Assembly: GCA_017540565.1 (NCBI GenBank) | Contig: JAFYAU010000008.1 | Span: 62,001-126,000 of the forward strand | DNA: 64,000 nt | Source of the DNA: Oscillospiraceae bacterium | Lineage (GTDB): Bacteria > Bacillota > Clostridia > Oscillospirales > Oscillospiraceae | Reading direction: 5' to 3' | Shown: positions 24,051-31,991 of the stretch, one piece after another | How positions within the stretch are numbered: the stretch's first letter is position 1 | Layout: the number at the start of each line of letters is the position of its first letter | The notes under the pieces: generated by a model | What the model saw: the letters and a program-made list of their open reading frames with translations, nothing else | Databases searched by the model: none | What the model was told of the DNA's origin: nothing | Made by a program: the position numbers and the translations under genes

Positions 24051-24533
24051 TCAGTCCAGTCCGAGGGTGTCGAGCCAGGCGGAGATCCTGGCGGGGGTGG
24101 CGCGGTTGAGAAGCGCGTAGGAGCGCAGATCGGCGCCGGGGGCGTACTTTCTGAAGTCGGCGTTCGCCTCTCCGGGGGAGCCGCCGCCGGAGGTGCAGAA
24201 GGGGATGACGGTCTTGCCCTTCAGGTCGTAGCTCTTCAGGAAGGTGCGGATGATGGTGGGCGCCGTTTCGCACCAGACGGGGAAACCGACGAAGATGACG
24301 TCGTAGCCCATCACGTCCACATCCATGGGGAGCATCTCCTGAAAGAAGCCGGGGGTATGCATCTCCACGACGCTGCGGCACTTGAAATTCGGCCAGTAAA
24401 GGTCGTCGGCCGTGTAGGGGACGGTGGGACGGATTTCACTGATGTCAGCACCGGCCGCTTCGGCCACCTGCTGCGCCAGGCGGGCGGTCTTTCCCCGTTC
24501 GGCGGAAAAATATACGACAAGTTTTCTGCTCAT
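24051..24533 (-). CDS. flavodoxin family protein
   Basis: 160 residues. The N-terminal FMN phosphate loop is modified (VVYFSAERGKTARLAQQVAE), while DVIFVGFPVWCETAPTIIRTFL and VIPFCTSGGGSPG are the aromatic and ribityl loops of the long-chain flavodoxin-like 'flavodoxin_4' group. It probably carries electrons or reduces a small quinone-like substrate. It is monocistronic and ends at a hairpin. Confidence 0.88.
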   Translation of the reverse strand: MSRKLVVYFSAERGKTARLAQQVAEAAGADISEIRPTVPYTADDLYWPNFKCRSVVEMHTPGFFQEMLPMDVDVMGYDVIFVGFPVWCETAPTIIRTFLKSYDLKGKTVIPFCTSGGGSPGEANADFRKYAPGADLRSYALLNRATPARISAWLDTLGLD

Positions 24534-24572
24534 GTTTCTGTCTCCTTTATCTGAAATCTGATGATTCTCCGT

Positions 24573-25814
24573 TTATGCTTCGGCCCATGTGCCGTCAGTA
24601 AAGATTGCGGCCCGGGACCCGTCGGCCCGTACGCCCGTAATGGAAAGGTCGTCGGAGCCGACCATGAAGTCCACGTGGATCACGGAGTCGTTGACGCCCA
24701 TGGCCTGGGCCTGTTCGGCCGTCATGCCGTCCCCGCCGGGGAGGACCTCCTTGAATCCCATGCCCAGCGCCACGTGGCAGCACGCGTTCTCGTCGAACAG
24801 GGTGTTGTTGAACAGGAAGCCGCACCGGTTGACGGGGCTCTCCTTGGGTACGAGCGCCACCTCGCCCAGCATGCAGGACGTCTCGTCCATGGCGATTATC
24901 TGCTCTAGCAGATCCTGCCCTTTCTCCGCACGGCAGGAGACGGCCTTTCCGTCCGCGAACGTAACGGAGAACCCGTCAATCAGCTGGCCGTTCCAGCTCA
25001 AAGGCTTTGTGGCTACCAGCGTGCCCTCGCACACGCCCGCCTTCGGTGAGGTGAAGACCTCCTCGGTGGGCATGTTGGGAACGTACCACGCGCCGTTTTC
25101 ATTGTTTGTGGCGCCGGCTCCCTCCCAGCGGGCGCCGGGGATCAGGCCAACGGTGAAATCCGTTCCGTTGGCGCTGCGGTACTCCAGGGAGACGAAGCCC
25201 TGGCTGTTGAGCCAGCCGGCCCGCCGGGTCATATCGTCGGTGTGTTCCTTCCAGACGGCGACGGGGTCGTTGCCCTCCGTTACCCTGACGGTGGTCAGCA
25301 CCGCGTCCCACAGCCTGTCCATGGCCTCGTCCTCCGTCAGTTCCGGAAAGCACTTTTGCGCCCAGCGGGGGGAGGGAAGCGCTGCAATGACCCACTGATG
25401 CCGTCCGTCAATGGCGTTGCGGTAGGGCTTGATGACTTTTCCTCTGGCCCGGGATACGGCGCTGAGCTTCTCGGGGGAGATGCCGGCCAGTGCGTCCGGA
25501 TCGTCGGATTCGATGTAAATGCGGCAGGGAAGATCCTCCGTCATCTGCCTGAGCTTTGCTTCCTCCCACGGATAGACCCGGCTCAGTTCCTCGGTATCCG
25601 CCCAGATGTAGTTCAGCCGGGCCGTGCCGTCGCATGACCACTCCATGCTGACACGGCTGGCACCTGCCCGGTAGCAGGCCTCCGCCACGAGGCACGCGAA
25701 GGTGTGCTCCTCCACGGAGGCATAGAGCAGGACCTTCTGTCCGGGCTGCACGTTGGCCCCGGTACACACGATCAGCTCCGCATATTTTCTAAGTAATTCC
25801 TCTGACGGTCTCAT
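24573..25814 (-). CDS. M29 family aminopeptidase (AmpS/PepS-type)
   Basis: 413 residues from the ATG at 25814 (CAGGAGA upstream). The start MRPSEELLRKYAELIVCTGANVQPGQKVLL is typical of M29. Metal-site segments are NMPTEEVFTSPK (Glu), GEVALVP (Glu), ENACCHVALGMGF (His) and DSVIHVDFMVGS (His, Asp), in family order. It is a dinuclear-metal aminopeptidase in the cytoplasm. It is part of a loose minus-strand series (nyn, nudix, M29, flavodoxin) with 27-40 nt gaps. Confidence 0.93.
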   Translation of the reverse strand: MRPSEELLRKYAELIVCTGANVQPGQKVLLYASVEEHTFACLVAEACYRAGASRVSMEWSCDGTARLNYIWADTEELSRVYPWEEAKLRQMTEDLPCRIYIESDDPDALAGISPEKLSAVSRARGKVIKPYRNAIDGRHQWVIAALPSPRWAQKCFPELTEDEAMDRLWDAVLTTVRVTEGNDPVAVWKEHTDDMTRRAGWLNSQGFVSLEYRSANGTDFTVGLIPGARWEGAGATNNENGAWYVPNMPTEEVFTSPKAGVCEGTLVATKPLSWNGQLIDGFSVTFADGKAVSCRAEKGQDLLEQIIAMDETSCMLGEVALVPKESPVNRCGFLFNNTLFDENACCHVALGMGFKEVLPGGDGMTAEQAQAMGVNDSVIHVDFMVGSDDLSITGVRADGSRAAIFTDGTWAEA

Positions 25815-25851
25815 GTTCTGAAATCTCCTGTAAACAAAGATATTGAATGTC

Positions 25852-26337
25852 CTACCCGGCCGGCAGGGGCAGCGGCTCGCCGTCAAGTGCGGCGGAGACC
25901 AGCCGGTCACGCACATAGACCAGCTTCAGGGAGAAAAAGGGACGGTCCTCCTCCAGCAGGCGGAGGAACAGACGGTCTCCCTCCCAGAGAGGAAGGCCGT
26001 AAACCCCGGCGCGGTCGATCCAGACCAGCTCGCCCTCGTCGCATTCCCGCGGTTCGCCGGAGAAGCCCTCTCCGGTATACAGGAAGCTGAGTTCGTCGAT
26101 GTCGTCGATGACGAAGGTGAGCAGGCCGCGCAGGCGGAGCGAACCGCCCTGCAGGCCGGTCTCCTCCAGGATCTCCCGGCGGACGCAGTCCTCGGGGGAT
26201 TCCCCGTGTTCCAGATGGCCGCCGACGCCGATGTATTTGTCCCTGTTGATGTCGTTTTCCTTTTTTGTGCGATGAAGCATCAGCCAGCGGCCGTCCCGCT
26301 CCAGATAGCAAAGGGTGGTAACGGTCCGTCGATCCAT
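25852..26337 (-). CDS. Nudix hydrolase (MutT/8-oxo-dGTPase-like)
   Basis: 161 residues. The Nudix box is complete: GGHLEHGESPEDCVRREILEET then GL, with the RE..EE metal ligands. LMLHRTKKENDINRDKYIGVGG before the box resembles the YjhB/MTH1-like branch that acts on oxidised nucleotides. The start ATG follows CAAGGAGG by 10 nt. Exact substrate unknown. Confidence 0.92.
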   Translation of the reverse strand: MDRRTVTTLCYLERDGRWLMLHRTKKENDINRDKYIGVGGHLEHGESPEDCVRREILEETGLQGGSLRLRGLLTFVIDDIDELSFLYTGEGFSGEPRECDEGELVWIDRAGVYGLPLWEGDRLFLRLLEEDRPFFSLKLVYVRDRLVSAALDGEPLPLPAG

Positions 26338-26364
26338 GTCACGCCGCCTCCTTGTGCACCGCGC

Positions 26365-27297
26365 TCATTTCTGTCTGGCGTCCGCTTCCAGCACGGGCTT
26401 GATCAGGTTGTACAGCTCCAGTCCGCGCTTCTGGCCGAATTCCTTGATGATGGAACGGTACGTCATCTGCTTGATGTTCTTGTCCGAATAGTGGCCGATG
26501 GTGACGGCCACGGCCTTCATGGTAGTGGCGTTGTCGACCTGGTTCTCGCTCAGCACCTGCATCAGGCGGTTGTTCAGCCGGGTCTTTCTGTCCGGCTGGG
26601 CGGGAGCCTGCCTGGAAGCGGTCCTGCGCTGCTGCCGGCTCTGCCCGGAAGGCCTGGGCGCCTCCGCGGGAACGGCCTCCGGCGCCTGCGCTTCCGCAGG
26701 GGCCGGCGTTTCCCCGGCGTCCGGAACTTCTTCGGCAGCAGGTGCGGGAGCGGGAGCAGGGACGGGCGCGGGGGCAGGCGCCAGAGCGGAGACGGGAGCC
26801 TTCGCGAGAGCTTCCGTTTTCGGAGCCTCCTCCGGTTCCGCGGGCGTCTCCGCGGCGGGAGCGGGGGAGGCCGTACGGGAAGCCGTCCGTGTGCTGCGGG
26901 ACGTCCGCTTTGCCGGCACGGCGGCGGGCGTCCGGGGCTCAAGCCCGTCCAGCGTGGACTGCCGGACGACCTCGATGCCGGCCTCCGACTGCCAGAACTG
27001 GGGAGTATTGGCAAAATCCCGGTCCTTGCTTACGATCACGTACCGGCAGTCGGGCCCTTCCGTGCCGATAAGGAAACCGAGATAGCTGACCAGCTGCATG
27101 TCCAGCGACTGACGCCCGGGCTGTACCTTGTGGACGAAGAACGCGGCCTTGAGACCGCGGAGCAGGTCCAGACTCAGCCGGTTGGCATTCTGGGAATAGA
27201 ACAGATGGATGGCGCATCCGGCCGGGCAGGACTCCATGCCCTGCAGTCCGGCTTCGTGCACATTCTCATAGTCGATAAGATAAATGGTCCTTTTCAT
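26365..27297 (-). CDS. NYN/PIN-like domain protein with Pro-Ala-rich linker
   Basis: 310 residues from the ATG at 27297. Residues 1-115 form a NYN-type PIN-like domain: TIYLIDYENVHEAGL (first metal Asp), DMQLVSYLGFLIG (Asp) and YVIVSKDRDF (Asp). Residues about 130-235 are a low-complexity linker of Ala, Pro and Glu. The C-terminal 70 residues (NNRLMQVLSENQVDNATTMK to IKPVLEA) form a small helical domain. NYN domains are RNA endonucleases of the PIN fold, and a role in RNA turnover is plausible. The linker is unusually long and biased, and in other frames it creates long spurious open frames. Confidence 0.8.
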   Translation of the reverse strand: MKRTIYLIDYENVHEAGLQGMESCPAGCAIHLFYSQNANRLSLDLLRGLKAAFFVHKVQPGRQSLDMQLVSYLGFLIGTEGPDCRYVIVSKDRDFANTPQFWQSEAGIEVVRQSTLDGLEPRTPAAVPAKRTSRSTRTASRTASPAPAAETPAEPEEAPKTEALAKAPVSALAPAPAPVPAPAPAPAAEEVPDAGETPAPAEAQAPEAVPAEAPRPSGQSRQQRRTASRQAPAQPDRKTRLNNRLMQVLSENQVDNATTMKAVAVTIGHYSDKNIKQMTYRSIIKEFGQKRGLELYNLIKPVLEADARQK

Positions 27298-27395
27298 ACA
27301 GACCTCCTGTGTTGGGGATATGCCAAGTATACACGCGGGAGCGCGAAAATACCAGCATTCTTTCTTCGGACCCCGCCGGAGCCTCCGCATGAGAA

Positions 27396-27432
27396 CGCCC
27401 GGACGCCGGTTCGGGAAACGGGCGTCCGGGCG
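27396..27432. terminator. hairpin after the crotonase gene
   Basis: A 12-bp stem CGCCCGGACGCC/GGCGTCCGGGCG with a 13-nt loop and no T-tract. It separates the crotonase transcript from the NYN gene. Confidence 0.5.
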
Positions 27433-27471
27433 GGAATGCTGAAGGGGAACGGAGGGGCCGTGCCCGCGGCG

Positions 27472-28266
27472 TCAGTCGCCGTTGAATACGGGCTTTTCCT
27501 TGGCGCGGAAGGCCTTGACCGCGTTGCGGAAATCGTTGGAATCCATCAGGGACATGCTCAGGTCGTACTCTTTCAGATAAGCGGCCTCGTCCCCGAAATT
27601 GCGCTGGATGCGCAGCTGCTGCTTCAGGCCCTTCACGGCCAGGGGAGCCTTCGCGCAGAGCTGGTCCACCAGGGCCTTGATCTCGCCGTCGAACTCCGCC
27701 AGGGGGAAGACCTTGTTCACAAAGCCCCATTTCTGGGCCTCCTCGGGCTTCATCCGCTCGCAGAACAGGATCAGCTCCATGAAGCGGTGATAGGGGATGT
27801 GCTTGTGCAGGGTCATGGCGCCGCCGCAGCCGGGCACCAGGCCGATGTTGAACTCGGGCAGGACGAACTTCGCATTGTCGGCGCAGTAGACGAGGTCGCA
27901 GCACATGGCGAACTCGAAGCCGGCTCCGGCGCAGGCGCCCTTGACGGCGGCCACGATGATCTTGTCGCTGGCGTACAGCGCGTCGCGGATCTCCTTGCCT
28001 ACCTTCCACTGCACGATGCGGTCGTCGGTGGTCCGGATGTCATCCAGCATCTCCATGGACAGGCCGGCGGAGAAGCTGCGCTCGCCGTCGCCCCGCAGAA
28101 CGATCACGCGGCAGGTGGGATCGTCCTGCACGGCCAGAACGGCCTCCAGGATCGTCTGCCGCATCTCGACGGTGAAACTGTTCATGGCGTCCGGGTTGCT
28201 GATGGTGAGATACATGGCGCCGGGCTGATCCGCGGGGCGCTCCACCAGTACTTTTGCTTCAGACAT
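27472..28266 (-). CDS. enoyl-CoA hydratase/isomerase (crotonase) family protein
   Basis: 264 residues. The oxyanion-hole segments are RSFSAGLSMEML and KGACAGAGFEFAMCCDLVYC; EFNIGLVPGCGG carries the Glu at the usual hydratase position. The SAGLSMEML segment differs from classical ECH (SAGADIKEM). Crotonases hydrate, isomerise or decarboxylate acyl-CoAs; no acyl-CoA dehydrogenase, thiolase or ligase is adjacent, so the role is open. TAAGGAGG precedes the ATG. Confidence 0.88.
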   Translation of the reverse strand: MSEAKVLVERPADQPGAMYLTISNPDAMNSFTVEMRQTILEAVLAVQDDPTCRVIVLRGDGERSFSAGLSMEMLDDIRTTDDRIVQWKVGKEIRDALYASDKIIVAAVKGACAGAGFEFAMCCDLVYCADNAKFVLPEFNIGLVPGCGGAMTLHKHIPYHRFMELILFCERMKPEEAQKWGFVNKVFPLAEFDGEIKALVDQLCAKAPLAVKGLKQQLRIQRNFGDEAAYLKEYDLSMSLMDSNDFRNAVKAFRAKEKPVFNGD

Positions 28267-28323
28267 ATGAAAAACCTCCTTAAGAATACAAGATGGATAA
28301 TTCTCCGACGGGAACGAGAGGGT

Positions 28324-29736
28324 TCAGAGCTCCGCCTGCGCGGCTTTGGCCTTCGCGGTGATGCCCTTGGTCTTCCAGCGGCCGGCGCGGTAGTAGATCA
28401 GCGTGGCCGCCGCGATGCAGAACACGGCGAGCACCAGCGCCCAGAAGCAGCTGCGGGGATCTCCCGCGGGGTACTTCTCGCTCCTGGTCAGATAGGCGAT
28501 CAGATAGGCGGCGGGGATGCGCACCGCGGTCTGGGCGACCAGGGAGATCCACATGACGCCCAGGGAGTCTCCGGCGCCGCGGATCACGCCGCCGAAGCTC
28601 TGTCCGATGGAGATCAGGAGATAGGTCGGGATCATGGCGATGATCATGCTGTATCCCATGTCGATCAGTTCCTGCGTCGTGGTGAACAGGCCGATCATCC
28701 TTTTCCCGAACAGGACCATCAGGATCACCATGACGACGGACAGGGAAAGGGACATGAAGAACACGGTGTAGGTTCCCTTCTTCACGCGGTCCAGCCGGCC
28801 GGCGCCGACGTTCTGACCGGTGAAGGTGGAGGCGCTCATGTTGAAGGTGGTGCCGGGGATCATGGCGAAACTGTCCACGCGGAGCATGGCGGTGATGGCG
28901 GCGGTGACCATGTATCCCATCGTGTTGTTCAGCCGCTGCACGATGATGGTGGACAGCCACATGATGGCCTGGGCGACGCCGTTGGGAAGGCCCAGACGGC
29001 ATACGGTCTTCAGCACGTCCTTCCGCAGCAGCAGGCTGCGGGCCGTCAGATGGAAATAGCGGCGGCTCAGAAGGACCTTGGTCAGGCAGGCGACGGCGGA
29101 GAGAGTCTGGCCGATGATGGTGGCCAGCGCGGCTCCGGCGATGCCCAGATGCAGCCCGGAGACGAACCAAACGTCCAGGATGATGTTCAGGACGGTGGTC
29201 CCCAGCAGGACGAGGAGCGGGAACATCGACTCGCCCATGCCCCTGAGGATGCCGGCCATGATGTTGTAGAAGCCGTTGCCGGCCAGGGCGGCCAGGCAGA
29301 TGAACAGATAGGTCCTCGCCATGTCATAGCTTTCCGGAGGAGCCTTGGTGGCGGTCAGGATCCAGTCCAGGCCGAACAGGCCGAGGGCGGTCAGCACGAC
29401 GGACACGATCGCGATCAGCGTGATGCTGTTGCCCACGCTCTGCTCCAGCTTGTCGTACTCTCCGGCTCCGAAATACTGGGAGACCATGACCATGATGCCG
29501 GAGCCGATTGCGATGAACAGGACGAGGAACAGGTTCAGAGTGGGAGAGGCGACGCCGATGGCGCTCAGGGCGCGGTCGCCCACGAACCGTCCGACGACGA
29601 TGCTGTCGACCGTGCCGTACAGCAGCTGGGCGACGTTTCCGATCAGCAGGGGGAAGGAGAATTTCAGCAGGCACTTCAGAGGGGACCCGACGGTCATGTC
29701 CTGGGCCCCGAACAGGGCTTTGAATTTACCGGACAC
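28324..29736 (-). CDS. MATE family efflux transporter (third, tandem copy A)
   Basis: About 470 residues. GGGAGG sits 7 nt before a GTG at 29736 and only 1 nt before the ATG at 29742, so the GTG is preferred (MSGKFKALFGAQD). The start KCLLKFSFPLLIGNVAQLLYGTVDSIVVGRFVGD is nearly the same as in the next gene. The two are tandem paralogues separated by about 47 nt. MATE proteins export drugs or metabolites by Na+ or H+ antiport. It is probably co-transcribed with the upstream copy. Confidence 0.9.
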   Translation of the reverse strand: MSGKFKALFGAQDMTVGSPLKCLLKFSFPLLIGNVAQLLYGTVDSIVVGRFVGDRALSAIGVASPTLNLFLVLFIAIGSGIMVMVSQYFGAGEYDKLEQSVGNSITLIAIVSVVLTALGLFGLDWILTATKAPPESYDMARTYLFICLAALAGNGFYNIMAGILRGMGESMFPLLVLLGTTVLNIILDVWFVSGLHLGIAGAALATIIGQTLSAVACLTKVLLSRRYFHLTARSLLLRKDVLKTVCRLGLPNGVAQAIMWLSTIIVQRLNNTMGYMVTAAITAMLRVDSFAMIPGTTFNMSASTFTGQNVGAGRLDRVKKGTYTVFFMSLSLSVVMVILMVLFGKRMIGLFTTTQELIDMGYSMIIAMIPTYLLISIGQSFGGVIRGAGDSLGVMWISLVAQTAVRIPAAYLIAYLTRSEKYPAGDPRSCFWALVLAVFCIAAATLIYYRAGRWKTKGITAKAKAAQAEL

Positions 29737-29783
29737 AGGCATTCCTCCCGTCTAGTATTGATGGGTCGCCGGGAACGGTCCCG

Positions 29784-31187
29784 TCATTCCTCGCGGGACC
29801 GCGCGGAGACGACGGCCTTGGATTTCCATTTGCCTTTGGCGAAAACGATCAGGGTGAGGATGGTCTGGATCAGCATGCAGATGTCCATGACCACGAAATT
29901 GGAATAGGGATGGCCGTTGGGGAAGGTGGCGCTCACCGTAAGATGGACGGCGAGGATGGTCAGCGGAATGCGGACGAACACGTTGCCGACCATGGAGATC
30001 CACATGGGGGCGATGGCGTCGCCGGCACCGCGCATGATGCCTCCGAACACTTCGGAGACGGCGATCATCAGATAGGCGGGCGCCAGGATGCGGATGAAGC
30101 GCATGCCCATGTCGATCACCTCGTCCGTCTTGGTGAACAGGCCGAAGACCCGGTGTCCGATCAGCAGGAGCACCACGACCATCACGGCGGCGAAGCACAG
30201 GGCGAGGAGAAGGCTCTGCCTCGCGCCTTTCTTCACGCGGTCGGGCAGGCCGGCGCCCGTGTTCTGCCCGGTGAAGGTGCTGGCGGCGGCCCCGAAGGTC
30301 TGGCAGGGAATCACGGCGAAGCTGTCCACCTTCATCAGGGAGGTGAAGGTCGCCGCGACCAGGACGCCCATCCGGTTCATCAGGCCCTGAACCACGATGC
30401 CGGCGAGGAAGATCATCCCCTGCGTCATGCCGCTGGGGATGCCCAGGCGGCAGATGTTCCGCACGATGGGCTTCCGGAGCTTCAGATGCTTTGCCCGTAT
30501 ATGGATGATGTCCCGCTTGCGCAGGACCTTGAGCACGAGAATGACGGCGCTCGCGGTCTTGGCGATCGTGGTGGCCCATGCGGCGCCGGCCACGCCCATC
30601 CGCAGCCCGGCTACGAACCAGATGTCCAGGACCGTGTTCAGCAGCGTGCAGAACAGCAGGATCAGCAGCGGGAAAACGCTGTCCCCCATGCCGCGCAGCA
30701 CGCCGGACATGATGTTGTAGAAACCGTCGCCGAACATTCCGACGAAGCAGATGATCAGGTAGATCCGGGCCATCTCGTAGCTCTCCGCCGGCGTGTTGAT
30801 CAGCCGGAGGGCCGGAGCGCTCAGCAGGATCCCGAAGGCCGTCAGAAAGACGGAGGCACCGGCGATCAGCGTGATGCTGTTGCCGATGGAGGCTTCCAGC
30901 AGCCCGTACTCCCGCGCTCCGAAATACTGGGAGACGAGGATGCACACGCCGGCGCCGATGGACATGAACACCACGACGAACAGGATAAGGATCGGGGAGG
31001 CCGATCCCAGAGCCGCCAGGGCGGCGTCGCCCACATAGCGTCCGATGACGATGCTGTCGACGGTATTGTACAGCAGCTGCGCCACGTTGCCGATGAGCAG
31101 GGGGATGGCGAACATGATAATGCAGCGAAGCGTGTTCCCTTTTGTCAGATCCTGTCCCTGGAACAGGCGTTTGAATGCTTGAAGCAA
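29784..31187 (-). CDS. MATE family efflux transporter (fourth, tandem copy B)
   Basis: 467 residues if the TTG at 31187 is used (GGAG 8 nt upstream, MLQAFKRLFQGQDLTKGN, aligning with copy A); a GTG at 31196 is the alternative. RCIIMFAIPLLIGNVAQLLYNTVDSIVIGRYVGD matches copy A closely. The two pumps may form a heterologous pair or have diverged in substrate. The promoter directly upstream is good and carries a small palindrome. Confidence 0.9.
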   Translation of the reverse strand: MLQAFKRLFQGQDLTKGNTLRCIIMFAIPLLIGNVAQLLYNTVDSIVIGRYVGDAALAALGSASPILILFVVVFMSIGAGVCILVSQYFGAREYGLLEASIGNSITLIAGASVFLTAFGILLSAPALRLINTPAESYEMARIYLIICFVGMFGDGFYNIMSGVLRGMGDSVFPLLILLFCTLLNTVLDIWFVAGLRMGVAGAAWATTIAKTASAVILVLKVLRKRDIIHIRAKHLKLRKPIVRNICRLGIPSGMTQGMIFLAGIVVQGLMNRMGVLVAATFTSLMKVDSFAVIPCQTFGAAASTFTGQNTGAGLPDRVKKGARQSLLLALCFAAVMVVVLLLIGHRVFGLFTKTDEVIDMGMRFIRILAPAYLMIAVSEVFGGIMRGAGDAIAPMWISMVGNVFVRIPLTILAVHLTVSATFPNGHPYSNFVVMDICMLIQTILTLIVFAKGKWKSKAVVSARSREE

Positions 31188-31223
31188 AGATGTCACTCCG
31201 AATCTGTCTGGTCTGTTATAACA

Positions 31224-31260
31224 AATAATTATTATACCACAGCCGGCGGGGAAAAGGCAA
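31224..31260 (-). promoter_or_regulatory. promoter of the tandem MATE genes
   Basis: Minus strand TTGCCT (31260-31255), 18-nt spacer, TATAAT (31236-31231). The perfect palindrome AATAATTATT (31224-31233) overlaps the -10 box and could be an operator. Confidence 0.65.
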
Positions 31261-31265
31261 ACGGA

Positions 31266-31844
31266 TCAGCGGCGGCGCCGCCGGGGACCGCGGTACAGGA
31301 AGCTGCCGATGACGAGCCCGCACACGCCGCCCAGGATGTGGGTCAGCTGGGAGACGTTGTCCTTGACGAGAAGGCCGTCGACGATCTCGCCGCCGAGATA
31401 CAGGACCACGACCAGAATCATGGTCAGCGGGATGGAATCCGGGCCGTTGCCCGTCATGGACAGCAGCACGATCAGCATGAACACGATGCCCGATGCCCCG
31501 AGCAGGGCCGTTCCGGGAAACAGGATGAAATGGGCGACTCCCGTGACGAAGGCGGTAATGACGATGGCCAGCAGGATGGCGCGGCTCCCGAACCTCTCCT
31601 CCAGCGGAGGCCCGACCACCAGCATCAGCAGGATGTTGCCGATGTAATGGGACAGGCTGGCGTGTCCCAGCACGTGGAGGAAGAAGCGGGGATACGTCAG
31701 AAAGGACGACAGGGAGGAGCGGTACACGCAGAACACCCTGGACGTGGAGACGCCTCCGGTGAGCTTGTCCAGACCGAGCACCGCAAGGCTGAGCAGGGCA
31801 AAGGTCAGGATGACGGGAGAATTGTAGCGGAGCCGTTTTTTCAT
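31266..31844 (-). CDS. rhomboid family intramembrane serine protease
   Basis: 192 residues from the ATG at 31844 (AAGGAGG upstream). Six hydrophobic segments. The catalytic dyad is present: Ser118 in LLGASGIVF and His169 in LTHILGG. GHASLSHYIGN (His/Asn of the second segment) completes the rhomboid fingerprint. The C-terminus ends in a basic RRRRR tail on the cytoplasmic side. It cleaves transmembrane substrates; the target is unknown. It is divergent from the glycyl radical enzyme gene. Confidence 0.93.
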   Translation of the reverse strand: MKKRLRYNSPVILTFALLSLAVLGLDKLTGGVSTSRVFCVYRSSLSSFLTYPRFFLHVLGHASLSHYIGNILLMLVVGPPLEERFGSRAILLAIVITAFVTGVAHFILFPGTALLGASGIVFMLIVLLSMTGNGPDSIPLTMILVVVLYLGGEIVDGLLVKDNVSQLTHILGGVCGLVIGSFLYRGPRRRRR

Positions 31845-31951
31845 GAAGACCTCCTTCCGCGGGGCCGCCGGCGGACGCGCGGCGGGACCGGTGGCGGAAA
31901 CGGGAATAATATGATAGTATGTGGACAGAAAAAGTATAGCGGATTCACACG

Positions 31952-31973
31952 GGGAATGCAATCAGGCATTCCC
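31952..31973 (+). other. hairpin just before the glycyl radical enzyme RBS
   Basis: GGGAATGC, 6-nt loop, GCATTCCC. The 8-bp stem ends 2 nt before AAAGGAGAGG. It may influence translation. The region 31845-31951 contains AT-rich -10-like sequences on both strands but no clear -35. Confidence 0.45.
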
Positions 31974-31991
31974 GGAAAGGAGAGGAAGCCA

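Noticed and set aside
25843-29907. 1354-codon open frame on the plus strand
   Set aside because: It runs antisense through the Nudix, NYN, crotonase and MATE genes, all with clear motifs and ribosome binding sites; low-complexity His/Gly/Asp-rich product.
29910-31991. 694-codon upstream extension of the glycyl radical enzyme frame
   Set aside because: Antisense to the MATE and rhomboid genes; the GTG at 31992 has a good ribosome binding site and gives the family length.
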